Source: JAAYQA01 sp964510345 (lineage in GTDB: Bacteria > Bacillota > Clostridia > Tissierellales > Peptoniphilaceae). Taken from it: DNA of 64,000 bases. The DNA is taken from the NCBI GenBank assembly GCA_964510345.1, contig CAZEBB010000006.1, forward strand, positions 13,170 through 77,169. The letters run 5' to 3'. Shown here piece after piece: positions 1 to 7,476 of the stretch; positions within the stretch are counted from its first letter, which is position 1, and the number at the start of each line of letters is the position of its first letter. A program made the translations under genes and the position numbers. Under the pieces are notes generated by a model. That model was not told where the DNA came from. It saw only the letters and a program-made list of their open reading frames with translations, and made no database searches.

Positions 1-634
1 ATAGTCTACCTCCAATTGCCTCAAACTTCTTTTGAATTCTGAATTTACCCCACAATAGCACGCCACTTATAAGACTCTTCTGAATTAACATTGTAATCAA
101 GTTCGCATCCATCCAAGGAGTATAGAACGCGAGAATGGCCCATTCTGGACTTATCGTGCTAATAAACATGGATGCTCCAAACACAAAAATGGCCGAAATA
201 AGTATTCTCTGATAACCCATCTGCATCCAAATCAACATGGAAATCAAGGAACCCCAGAGTAACCAGGTCAAAAATACGGAAATAACAACTGCCTTTGCAC
301 TACCCGCCTCAAAGAATCGTAATGAATATAGAAGCGCAAAAAGCATCGCTGTGATTAGACCAATTCTAACACTTGACTTCATCGTGATCCTTATGAGTTT
401 CGCCTTTTTCTGATCCAATCGAGTCAACAGATAGGGTGACAGTTTCAAAATGTCTAATTCTGCCGTTATAACCGCCCAAATTCCTGTCGAGAATACAACC
501 AGTAATAGAATATAGGCAACGAACAAAAACTGTTGGCTGTCACTGGGAAATAATAGAAATCTCAAGCCGCTACTCTGATAGGCGCTGAACTGTAATAATA
601 GAGACACGAGTAACAGAAAGAAATAAGCTTTCAT
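1..634 (-). CDS. Multi-pass membrane protein, 3' end outside window
   Basis: This reading frame is open from an ATG at 634 to the left edge (about 211 codons), so its C-terminus is missing. It starts with a hydrophobic segment (MKAYFFLLLVSLLLQF) and shows five to six likely membrane spans with short charged loops. Its start overlaps the stop of the upstream gene by four bases (ATGA), so the two are probably translated together. I do not recognise a family with confidence. Position at the end of a run of membrane proteins suggests a permease-like or ABC-2-like subunit. No ATPase is visible, and one could lie further left. Confidence 0.75.
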   Translation of the reverse strand, partial: MKAYFFLLLVSLLLQFSAYQSSGLRFLLFPSDSQQFLFVAYILLLVVFSTGIWAVITAELDILKLSPYLLTRLDQKKAKLIRITMKSSVRIGLITAMLFALLYSLRFFEAGSAKAVVISVFLTWLLWGSLISMLIWMQMGYQRILISAIFVFGASMFISTISPEWAILAFYTPWMDANLITMLIQKSLISGVLLWGKFRIQKKFEAIGGRL

Positions 635-1278
635 CTTACGAAGAAATCCTTTCTCTGTTTCTTAATCAGTACAAACGTCGCTACTAAGCCGATCAAAACT
701 GAATATATGGCGAATAAGATCGAAATTACATTGTGTGATGGTTTGTAGAGACCAAAAACATAAAAATCGATTAAGCTATAAAGTACGCTAACGACCCATT
801 GACTCAGCAAATAACCTACCATCGCGAGTACTTCTCGCTCTGTTATAAAATAAAACATCCAATACAATAGATATCCCGCAATAAAATAGAGTACCAGCCT
901 TCCGTACGCAAGTAACACATACGAAAAACTATCGATATGTAAGCCAAATAACAAACCCGTTGCGAGGATAATTCCGTACAGCACGGTTGCTAAAAAGGCG
1001 CCTCCTTGAACGCTCTCTTCGACGACGTAAGAAACTATGCGGTTTCTAAGGCGAATATAGTACTCAGGTTTTAGAACCGGTATTCTAACAATATGAATAT
1101 ACAGAAACAAGAAGATCGTCATAAAAAACAGCGAATACTGAACCTGATCGTAATTCGCATAGATAAAGCGGCTTATGGTACCATCGCCGGTTTTAATCAC
1201 TCCTTCATAAACCAGAAAATAGAGCTGTAGGCCAAAAAAGAAGACAAATAGTAATAACAAGCGTATGCGTCTATTCAT
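631..1278 (-). CDS. Multi-pass membrane protein of peptide/sensor locus
   Basis: A 215-residue protein with about six predicted transmembrane segments, an Arg-rich N-terminus (MNRRIRLLLLF) and a short basic C-terminus (KKQRKDFFVR). It lies 12 bases after the 290-residue membrane protein and overlaps the next membrane gene by ATGA, so these three form one transcription unit. The ribosome-binding site is weak, consistent with coupling. I recognise no specific family. Similar trios of small membrane proteins accompany ABC-2-type exporters and peptide immunity systems in Firmicutes, but that function is only inferred from context. Confidence 0.75.
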   Translation of the reverse strand: MNRRIRLLLLFVFFFGLQLYFLVYEGVIKTGDGTISRFIYANYDQVQYSLFFMTIFLFLYIHIVRIPVLKPEYYIRLRNRIVSYVVEESVQGGAFLATVLYGIILATGLLFGLHIDSFSYVLLAYGRLVLYFIAGYLLYWMFYFITEREVLAMVGYLLSQWVVSVLYSLIDFYVFGLYKPSHNVISILFAIYSVLIGLVATFVLIKKQRKDFFVR

Positions 1279-1290
1279 AGTCAGTGTTCT

Positions 1291-2163
1291 CTAAGGTAGA
1301 TAGTTCTTCGTAAACGAAGCGGTATTTATCCGATAAAGAACAAAGCCTACCGCAATAAGTACAATAAAGCTCATCAATTGCCGAAGAATGATGCTTGCAT
1401 CATTACCCGACGCTAAAAACCACTTAATCACGACGCCAAGATAATTGACGGAAAGCGGGACTAAATCTCCACCCCAAGTTGGGTTGATCTTCGCAATCGT
1501 TCCGGTTATTGTCAGTGGTACAAATCCAAACAATACCAGTGGCAAACCTTGCAGTACATATCGGTTGCGAATAAATGTAGATAGTTGCAGCGTCAGGCTG
1601 TTAACAATTAGATAATAAATGACCATTAGCGCTACCTGAGCAACAAATAATAAAATCCCTTCTTTTAAGTGCACATCCATTCCACCTACAAAACCCACAC
1701 CTAGCTGAAATCCTGAGAAGGCAAAATGCAATAGAAACACAAGCGCGTACGATATCGCAGTAATACAAATCAGATACAATCCTTGCGCCACTAAAACAGT
1801 TTTCGAGTAATCATGATAGTTAGTCCTCGTCATGTAATAAACGCCGTATCCCGATTGAACATCGAATAAATACTGTGGAGAAATAAACACTCCAATAAAC
1901 GCAAGTTGTGCAAAAATCCCCAAAATATGTAACGGTGATTCATAAATAAAGTTGAAGAAATGGTAGAACGCTTTCCATTCAGTGACAATTCGCGCAGTAT
2001 TTTCTACATTAATGTCTTCCGGAGGATTGATGAGCATTTCTTTATAAATTGTAATGGGTGCGTTTGAAAACACAAACGATAACATGCCAAGGGCAACAAA
2101 AAACCCAATTATGAGAATTGTTGACCGATTCTTAAAGTATACGTTAAACCAGTGCTTAATCAA
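1291..2163 (-). CDS. ABC-2-like membrane protein of peptide/sensor locus
   Basis: A 290-residue integral membrane protein: one N-terminal span, a large loop (about residues 35-75), then five more spans, a topology like ABC-2-type permeases. The start is a TTG preceded by a very strong ribosome-binding site (GGAAAGGAGGGG, four to five bases away). A possible promoter (TTGACT, 18 bases, CAAAAT) lies in the 90-base gap after the secreted-protein gene. It is first in the run of three membrane-protein genes. The ABC-2 label rests on topology only. No conserved motif was identified and no ATPase is in view. Confidence 0.75.
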   Translation of the reverse strand: MIKHWFNVYFKNRSTILIIGFFVALGMLSFVFSNAPITIYKEMLINPPEDINVENTARIVTEWKAFYHFFNFIYESPLHILGIFAQLAFIGVFISPQYLFDVQSGYGVYYMTRTNYHDYSKTVLVAQGLYLICITAISYALVFLLHFAFSGFQLGVGFVGGMDVHLKEGILLFVAQVALMVIYYLIVNSLTLQLSTFIRNRYVLQGLPLVLFGFVPLTITGTIAKINPTWGGDLVPLSVNYLGVVIKWFLASGNDASIILRQLMSFIVLIAVGFVLYRINTASFTKNYLP

Positions 2164-2181
2164 GACACTCCCCTCCTTTCC

Positions 2182-2663
2182 GATCGCTCGCTATCGAATT
2201 TTGGAAGTTAATCAGGTGTGAAGTCAATATTTATTGTATCATCTCCATATTGTAATCAGCCCGCTCGGAGTGAAGCGTAGTAACGATAGCCAACATCCCC
2301 GATATTGCCATTTCCGGTTGCTCGATTGCCCGCAGTTGCACAGTTTACCTCGTTACTTCTCATTTCATTGTTTGAATTTCGCAACATAAAGGCAGGTGCG
2401 GTTGTCATAGTTCTCCAATATGTGTCAATATATAGATACTGACTGGATGTACTTTTTACTGCAGATAACTTTACGCCATCTGTAGTATAGTACTTATAGG
2501 TTTCATCGCCTGTTAGATAATATGTGCCTCGCGCACTCCAATTAGCAGCAAAAACGAGTTGTGACACAAACAGGATACTTACGAATAGAACTACGTAAGC
2601 TTTTCTCTTTTTAAACATTTCTAGCTTCCTTTCATTATACATCGAATCTCATAGCGAGCGATC
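2182..2663. repeat. 13-bp inverted repeat flanking the secreted-protein gene
   Basis: GATCGCTCGCTAT at 2182-2194 is matched by its exact reverse complement at 2651-2663. The two copies enclose the small secreted-protein gene. The repeat could be a regulator-binding element used twice or the scar of a mobile cassette. No transposase lies between the copies. Confidence 0.6.
2256..2618 (-). CDS. Small secreted protein, function unknown
   Basis: A 120-residue product with a classical signal peptide: basic start (MFKKRKAY), hydrophobic core, and a likely cleavage site after VFA, leaving a mature chain of about 94 residues rich in Tyr, Thr, Ser and Asn with one Cys and ending RYYASLRAG. The ATG at 2618 is chosen over one eight codons upstream because AAAGGAAG sits six bases before it. 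The mature part resembles small secreted bacteriocin-like or DUF2712-like proteins encoded beside ABC-2 membrane genes in Firmicutes, but I cannot assign a family. Its place between sensor genes and membrane proteins suggests an exported effector or signal. Confidence 0.7.
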   Translation of the reverse strand: MFKKRKAYVVLFVSILFVSQLVFAANWSARGTYYLTGDETYKYYTTDGVKLSAVKSTSSQYLYIDTYWRTMTTAPAFMLRNSNNEMRSNEVNCATAGNRATGNGNIGDVGYRYYASLRAG

Positions 2664-2744
2664 AAATTCAGAAAAATATTTAAATCATGCGAGAACCAAA
2701 ATTCACAATTTCTCGTTATCATTGCGAGTTAAAGATCGTAGTAC

Positions 2745-3032
2745 TTACCGAATTGCAGTTTTTATCCTGATCAGGACAAAAACTAAGATCATAATGACAG
2801 TAGTTGTCTTCATGTAACATCCTAGCCGAGTTTTACAATGGCCACTTTTGTTGGTACTGAACAAACAGGAGAGAATTACTAATAATACTAGAGTTTCAAG
2901 GAACACATGATGAGTTAGACCAATTGCTAAATGAGGAACTGTTACGAGAATCCTCCTCAATGTTGATTTGTATCCAAATTTGGATATCTTATTCATGTCT
3001 TGAATATTGTCCATCTTAATATTTGCATTCAT
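2745..3032 (-). CDS. Short membrane protein coupled to AgrD-like peptide
   Basis: A 95-residue protein with two clear hydrophobic segments (about residues 27-58 and 74-91) separated by a basic, Cys-containing loop. Its ATG overlaps the stop of the 47-codon peptide gene (ATGA), so the two are translationally coupled. In length it equals about half an AgrB peptide-processing membrane protease, and the loop-then-span pattern at its end resembles an AgrB C-terminus. The AgrB catalytic His and Cys motif is not recognisable. It may be a truncated or very divergent AgrB, or an unrelated immunity protein. Confidence 0.5.
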   Translation of the reverse strand: MNANIKMDNIQDMNKISKFGYKSTLRRILVTVPHLAIGLTHHVFLETLVLLVILSCLFSTNKSGHCKTRLGCYMKTTTVIMILVFVLIRIKTAIR

Positions 3033-3172
3033 TTGGGATATCGATTTCTGAACAGATTTTTGATGTCTTCTCTTTCTTCGTCAATATACCAAATGAACGA
3101 ACTTCCTGATTCTAGTTCAATATAGGCAAGTAGTAATCCTAGGTTTATGATGAACGCCTTAATCAATCTCAT
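3029..3172 (-). CDS. AgrD-like peptide precursor lacking cysteine (candidate)
   Basis: A 47-residue open frame with a good ribosome-binding site (GGAG, eight bases before ATG 3172). It has the three-part layout of AgrD autoinducer precursors: an amphipathic hydrophobic N-terminus (MRLIKAFIINLGLLLAYIEL), a short polar/aromatic centre (ESGSSFIWY) and an acidic, charged tail (IDEEREDIKNLFRNRYPK). Ring-forming Cys is absent, and Ser residues stand where it would be; staphylococcal peptides with a Ser lactone are known. It lies directly downstream of an AgrC/AgrA-type pair and is coupled to a small membrane protein. The function is inferred from architecture and context. Confidence 0.5.
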   Translation of the reverse strand: MRLIKAFIINLGLLLAYIELESGSSFIWYIDEEREDIKNLFRNRYPK

Positions 3173-3199
3173 GATTTGTACTCCGTTTTTCCTAAACAT

Positions 3200-3228
3200 A
3201 TTCTAGCACATAGAAATAATTTACTATC
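3200..3228 (-). promoter_or_regulatory. Putative promoter of AgrD-like peptide operon
   Basis: An extended -10 element (TGCTAGAAT, hexamer at 3200-3205) lies about 28 bases before the peptide start. The -35 region is poor, which fits an activator-dependent promoter. The gap to the kinase gene is 113 bases. Confidence 0.35.
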
Positions 3229-3285
3229 GAACCTTGCTTGAACTTCTCAAAACCGTGCGTTTCTTTTCAACCCCTTAACTTTTTG

Positions 3286-4518
3286 CTATAACAATGTCAT
3301 GATGATCTCGGTTGAGTAGGTGTCCTTGTCCCTGAAAACATGATATGTACCTCCGTATTTTGCGACAATTTGTTGAACGCTTGATAAGCCGATCCCTCGA
3401 TCCGGATCGAACGCATTTCGGTTTTCTTGCTCAGGATCATAAGTATTCGATACATATATTTTTGTTATCGGCGGGCAATAATCTATCTCTACTTTGAGCA
3501 TTCTTTTTTCGATCGGTAAATTCTGCAATGCCTCCACTGAATTATCCAGCAGATTTCCTAATAAAACCGAAAATTCAGTTGCTCGAATATTGAGGATATT
3601 CGGAGCGACAATTTTTATTCTTAGATTTTCAGGCAATATGGACATTTTCGGAATTTTATGGTTTAGAATGAAGTTGATCATTTCATTTTCACTGTAATCA
3701 TGCATCGAGATTCTGTCTAACTCTTCAACGAGCTCGCCTAACTTCTCTTCCCATTTATTCTTATCCGTTCCTAATACGCCTAATAATGAATTCTTCATAT
3801 CATGACGGTATCGACGAATATCTGATTCGTGTTCTTTTGATTGACGATAATAGGTCTCCTGCATTTCCAAGCGCATGGCCGCTTCTCGTTCTTTCATTCG
3901 ATTGGAGTAGTTTTGAGCCGAAACCTCGATTAATGACCACACCATTATCGATAACACAAGAAGCATCACCTCTAAGAATATCCATCTCGCACTCGCTTCT
4001 GCTGTTGTATGGATATCAGGCGTAAAGACTAGAATGTAAATTAATAACAGCCCCCACACCATAGAGATCGTCACAACGCTTTTTGTTTCGAGTTCATATT
4101 CTCTGCTTTTATGCTTCAAACACAAAAAATGGACCACGAACAAACGAATGATCGTCGCTGTTAATCCATGGTATATATAGTTTCCGACCATATCATGTCC
4201 CAATAGACGAAAGATTTGGAAGAGTAATAACTCGATTCCGACGATTAAGCCATCCAAAGCAAGTATATAGAAGATTTTTCGCTTCCAAGTTCCTTCAAAT
4301 TGCATGCTAATGATCAGCAGCGTGAGATTGAATGCAACTAGATTGAGTAAGGGTAAACCAATCATATTGACTATCGTGTAAAGAACAAATAACAGAAAGG
4401 TTAGTATAATGACTTCTTTCATCGACCGGCGGAATCGACCCAAATAGATTTGGAAATACCGATAGACAATATAGAACTCCATCAAATTATTGATCAAGTG
4501 AAACGTGGTCATCTCCAT
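3286..4518 (-). CDS. AgrC-like sensor histidine kinase (GHKL type)
   Basis: A membrane histidine kinase of about 410 residues: six N-terminal transmembrane spans (to about residue 200), a linker helix, the phospho-acceptor motif YRHDMKNSLLG (His 239) and a GHKL ATPase domain with an N-box (NLLDNSVEAL) and a GIGLSSVQQI glycine box. This is the layout of AgrC/ComD-type kinases that sense secreted peptides. The ATG at 4518 is preferred because AGAGG lies eight bases upstream; a TTG at 4524 would overlap the regulator stop. It follows the response regulator directly, and the peptide gene follows it. No terminator separates them. Confidence 0.85.
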   Translation of the reverse strand: MEMTTFHLINNLMEFYIVYRYFQIYLGRFRRSMKEVIILTFLLFVLYTIVNMIGLPLLNLVAFNLTLLIISMQFEGTWKRKIFYILALDGLIVGIELLLFQIFRLLGHDMVGNYIYHGLTATIIRLFVVHFLCLKHKSREYELETKSVVTISMVWGLLLIYILVFTPDIHTTAEASARWIFLEVMLLVLSIMVWSLIEVSAQNYSNRMKEREAAMRLEMQETYYRQSKEHESDIRRYRHDMKNSLLGVLGTDKNKWEEKLGELVEELDRISMHDYSENEMINFILNHKIPKMSILPENLRIKIVAPNILNIRATEFSVLLGNLLDNSVEALQNLPIEKRMLKVEIDYCPPITKIYVSNTYDPEQENRNAFDPDRGIGLSSVQQIVAKYGGTYHVFRDKDTYSTEIIMTLL

Positions 4519-4520
4519 CG

Positions 4521-5240
4521 TCAAGACCTCTCAATTATCTTCTTCTGTAAGAATTTAATCCCTTCATGGCTCGCAGCAAATCTTTTCCCATTTCTGGTTT
4601 CGATATAGTATCCAAGTTTTTCATCCTTAGATGCTGCGATTCTCCATACATGTGATAGTTGCACACAAGTTCCTCTATTAATGGGCACAAAATCACTCTT
4701 ATTCGGTAAGCGAGCCATCCAACTTCTCATACTTTCATTCGTCTCATATTCATCGCCGAAAATCGTATGGATAAGTGTTTTACGCCCTACCTTCTCCGCT
4801 GCGATCACCTCGTCGATCGGCAATAGCACTCTCCTATTGTATTCCGTGATCGACACCATGGGAACGATGGTATCCGTCTTGCGTATTGTATGTTGCAATA
4901 CTCTTTGTAAACTGGCGGGATCGATCGGCTTAACCAAATAATCCAAAGCTCTCACTTGGTATCCTTCAAGCGCAAAGTGCTTATGAGAGGTAATAAAGAC
5001 GATTTCAGATTGATAATCCGTTTCCCGTATCAACTTGGCGACTTCAATCCCTGTCATATTTTGCATGACGATATCGAGTAGATACAATTGATATCCTCTT
5101 TTTTTACGCTCTTCAAGTAAATGAGAAGACTCCGTAAACAGATCGACTCGTATTTGAAAATCCGGCAATAACTCAATAATCTGATCGTAAATTTTATCTA
5201 AGAATATCTTATTGTCATCCAGAACCGCGATATTCAACAT
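4521..5240 (-). CDS. LytTR-family response regulator (AgrA-like)
   Basis: A 239-residue regulator: N-terminal receiver with acidic pocket (LDDN) and phospho-acceptor Asp 56 (LYLLDIVMQ), conserved Thr/Ser and Lys (VKP) positions, and a C-terminal LytTR DNA-binding domain ending in a typical RNGKRFAASHEGIKF segment. An AGGAGG lies seven bases before the ATG at 5240, which favours this start over one two codons earlier. It is the first gene of the sensor locus, just downstream of tRNA-Thr on the same strand, and pairs with the AgrC-like kinase. Its targets are probably the peptide and membrane-protein genes downstream. Confidence 0.88.
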   Translation of the reverse strand: MLNIAVLDDNKIFLDKIYDQIIELLPDFQIRVDLFTESSHLLEERKKRGYQLYLLDIVMQNMTGIEVAKLIRETDYQSEIVFITSHKHFALEGYQVRALDYLVKPIDPASLQRVLQHTIRKTDTIVPMVSITEYNRRVLLPIDEVIAAEKVGRKTLIHTIFGDEYETNESMRSWMARLPNKSDFVPINRGTCVQLSHVWRIAASKDEKLGYYIETRNGKRFAASHEGIKFLQKKIIERS

Positions 5241-5295
5241 GGTCATACCTCCTATTGAAGATATTCACGTTCTTAATATTAATACCCTACAAAAC

Positions 5296-5320
5296 AAAAA
5301 AAACCGACCCGCAGGTCGGT
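5296..5320 (-). terminator. Rho-independent terminator after tRNA-Thr
   Basis: On the minus strand ACCGACC-TGCG-GGTCGGT forms a seven-base-pair stem followed by a run of T. It directly follows the CCA end of the tRNA. Confidence 0.85.
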
Positions 5321-5321
5321 G

Positions 5322-5397
5322 TGGAGCCCTTGACCGGAATTGAACCGGTGACTTCTTCCTTACCAAGGAAGTACTCTACCATCTGAGTTACAAGGGC
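5322..5397 (-). tRNA. tRNA-Thr(GGT)
   Basis: A 76-nt cloverleaf: acceptor GCCCTTG pairs with CAAGGGC, the discriminator base is T and CCA is encoded. The anticodon arm is CTTCC-TTGGTAA-GGAAG with anticodon GGT (Thr, reads ACC/ACT). The T arm contains GGTTCAATTCC. It has its own promoter and terminator. Confidence 0.95.
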
Positions 5398-5408
5398 GCG
5401 CTCCAATT

Positions 5409-5437
5409 ATGATAAGGGATAACGCGCAACTTGTCAA
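5409..5437 (-). promoter_or_regulatory. Sigma-A promoter of tRNA-Thr
   Basis: TTGACA (5432-5437) and TATCAT (5409-5414) are separated by exactly 17 bases. The -10 element lies a dozen bases before the tRNA. Confidence 0.85.
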
Positions 5438-5458
5438 CCGATTTTCAAAATAATTTTT

Positions 5459-5983
5459 TTAGGAGCTCTCATCGGCTTCAAACCGTGATTCCTGCTCGTT
5501 GAGGAGCTCTTCGATGGACACGAGATTCGTATTTTGGACGGTGATTTCCCGTTTTTTTCTGCGGCGGATCGTGCGCTTTTGATCTTCCAGTGTGGTCATA
5601 AATTCCTGGACGGTCATGCGCATGCCGCCGCGCCCTAAGATAATCTGCTGGATCATGCTGTCGTTGGAGACGACCATCACGCGGTAGCGAGGCGGGCGAT
5701 CCAGTAGCTTTCGTTCGATATACAAGTCGGCGGTCTCAAGCGATTTCGTATAGACGACCTTGATCCCCTTGTAGTTTTCCTCATGTTGTGTGCGCCCTTT
5801 GACTTTGTGCGCGTCAAAGACGAGCACTACGCGGTTGCCAGTGAGGCTCTTGTACTCGGCGAGGATCTCCATCAGCTCGGCCCGTGCGAGGTCCAAGTCT
5901 TCTTCAAGCCGCGCCGCTAACGGAGCCCATGCGTGGATGAGATTGTAGCCGTCGACAAAGACGAGAAACTCAGCTTTGGACAT
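5459..5983 (-). CDS. yacP: NYN-domain RNase, YacP/Rae1 family
   Basis: A 174-residue protein starting MSKAEFLVFVDGYNLIHAW, with the PIN/NYN acidic motifs DGYNLI, VFDAHKV and VVSNDSMIQQ that build the metal site. In Bacillus the homologue Rae1 is a ribosome-associated endoribonuclease. The C-terminal tail is basic (RRRKKRE). Its start lies inside the end of rlmB (14-base overlap), the usual order in Firmicutes (cysS-thyX-rlmB-yacP). The frame stays open for a further 74 codons upstream, but that part lies within rlmB and is not expected to be translated. Confidence 0.88.
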   Translation of the reverse strand: MSKAEFLVFVDGYNLIHAWAPLAARLEEDLDLARAELMEILAEYKSLTGNRVVLVFDAHKVKGRTQHEENYKGIKVVYTKSLETADLYIERKLLDRPPRYRVMVVSNDSMIQQIILGRGGMRMTVQEFMTTLEDQKRTIRRRKKREITVQNTNLVSIEELLNEQESRFEADESS

Positions 5984-6707
5984 CGTTCTGTCGCAAAACT
6001 TCGTAGAGAAGGACGGCGCACGCGTTGGAAGCGTTGAGCGAATCCACCTGTCCTCGGACCGGAAGCGAGAGGATGCCATCCATATGGGTGGCGAGATTTT
6101 GCGAAAGACCGCTGCCCTCCGCGCCGATGACGATGGCGATGGCTCCTTTGAGATCGGTTTTCGTATAGTGCGTGCCGCCCATATCGGCGCCGTACACCCA
6201 GACATTTCTTTTTTTGATCTTGTCGACGGTGTCGGTTAGATTGGAGACGCGACAGATCGCGATATGCTGTGATGCACCGGCGGACGTCTTGTGGACGACG
6301 GCGCTCATGGGCGCGCTATCTCTTTTGGGCACGATGACCCCATGGCAGCCGCACACCTCGGCGGTGCGAAGCATCGCACCGTAGTTGTGCGGGTCGGTGA
6401 TTTTGTCGAGCAGCAAAAAGAACGGCTTCTCCCCGCGCGATTCGGCGATGGCGAACAGATCGTCGAGGCTCTTGTATTCGATCTCGGTGCGAAGTACGCA
6501 AACGCCTTGGTGATTGCCGCCTTCGGTCATTTGATCGAGCTTTTCACGGTCGCAAAACTGGACGAGGAGCCCCATCTGCTTCGCCTTTTTCTCAATTTCT
6601 ATGATAGAGCCCTTTCGCTCGCCTTTTTGCAGATACATCTTCTCGATGGTTTCTCCGCTTTTCAGCGCTTCCAAGACCGGCTTTCGCCCGTAGATGAGAT
6701 CACTCAT
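5970..6707 (-). CDS. rlmB: 23S rRNA (guanosine-2'-O-)-methyltransferase RlmB
   Basis: A 245-residue SPOUT-family methyltransferase. The N-terminal substrate-binding domain (IYGRKPVLEALKSG) is followed by the trefoil-knot catalytic domain with LDKITDPHNYGAMLRTAE, IVIGAEGSGL and the final motif LPVRGQVDSLNASNA. It probably methylates the ribose of G2251 in the 23S rRNA peptidyl-transferase region. It overlaps thyX by eight bases at its start and yacP by 14 at its end, so the cluster is translated as one unit. Confidence 0.92.
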   Translation of the reverse strand: MSDLIYGRKPVLEALKSGETIEKMYLQKGERKGSIIEIEKKAKQMGLLVQFCDREKLDQMTEGGNHQGVCVLRTEIEYKSLDDLFAIAESRGEKPFFLLLDKITDPHNYGAMLRTAEVCGCHGVIVPKRDSAPMSAVVHKTSAGASQHIAICRVSNLTDTVDKIKKRNVWVYGADMGGTHYTKTDLKGAIAIVIGAEGSGLSQNLATHMDGILSLPVRGQVDSLNASNACAVLLYEVLRQNDVQS

Positions 6708-7476
6708 GGTGCTTCTCTTTCAGCTGCCGGGAGTACGCGCGCACTTCTTCCTGTTTGCCACAGGTCATGCGGCCTTCGGGGCACGGACCATGAAGGCATT
6801 TGGGGCCGGCATTTCGAAACAGGGTCGGATACGCTTCCTGGGCTTTTTCCAGCACTTTGACGGCGAGTTCCCGAATCTCCCATTGCGCGCGGTTACAGGA
6901 GCGCAGTTCAATAAAATGCAGCAGCGAGCGCACATTCATCGTAAAGATGATCTTGGTCTCGCAGGCGTTGGGAAATACATAGCGCGCGTCTTCTAAGCTG
7001 TCCTTTTCCGCGCGCATCTTGCTCTCTTTTTCAGAAAAACCCAATTGGCGGTACTTGTCGAAATTCTTCGGCTTGAGTCCTTCGACGAGCTCGTCGTACA
7101 CGGCTTGCAAGTCTCTCATCGTGTTTTGAAACATGACCGAGAGTTTTTCATCGTCCGCGATGGACGGCGGCACGATGTACTCGAAGGCCTCCAGATGCAC
7201 ATAGCGCTGCGACTGCTGAGAATAACTCGCGATCCGGTGGCGCACCAGCTGATGGGTCAGCGAACGCGACACGCCTTCGACGCCGAAGGTCAGCGTGACG
7301 TGCTCGATCGGCGACACGTGGCCGATATCCGTAAGCATAGAAAGAAAGCCCGAAGCGGATTCTTCGGACATATCTTCTAATAGATCAGCGACGCCGACCT
7401 TCGAATAGCAGAGCTTTGCCGCGGATGCGATGAGTTTTTCACCGTCCGGCGTATAGGCTAAGAGGTCGACTCGCAT
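6700..7476 (-). CDS. thyX: FAD-dependent thymidylate synthase ThyX
   Basis: A 258-residue flavin-dependent thymidylate synthase that converts dUMP to dTMP with methylene-tetrahydrofolate and NADPH. The signature RHR-x7-S-x-R is present as RHRIASYSQQSQR, and the C-terminal half has the FAD/dUMP contacts (NVRSLLHFIELRSCNRAQWEIR, interrupted here only by my reading). Its ATG shares a base with the cysS stop (TAATG), so it is translationally coupled. The window shows no ThyA. Confidence 0.93.
   Translation of the reverse strand: MRVDLLAYTPDGEKLIASAAKLCYSKVGVADLLEDMSEESASGFLSMLTDIGHVSPIEHVTLTFGVEGVSRSLTHQLVRHRIASYSQQSQRYVHLEAFEYIVPPSIADDEKLSVMFQNTMRDLQAVYDELVEGLKPKNFDKYRQLGFSEKESKMRAEKDSLEDARYVFPNACETKIIFTMNVRSLLHFIELRSCNRAQWEIRELAVKVLEKAQEAYPTLFRNAGPKCLHGPCPEGRMTCGKQEEVRAYSRQLKEKHHE

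Noticed and set aside
3237..3282. LytTR (AgrA-type) direct repeats before the AgrD-like gene
   Set aside because: GTT-containing boxes resembling ACAGTTAAG occur, but no pair has the expected 21-base start-to-start spacing.
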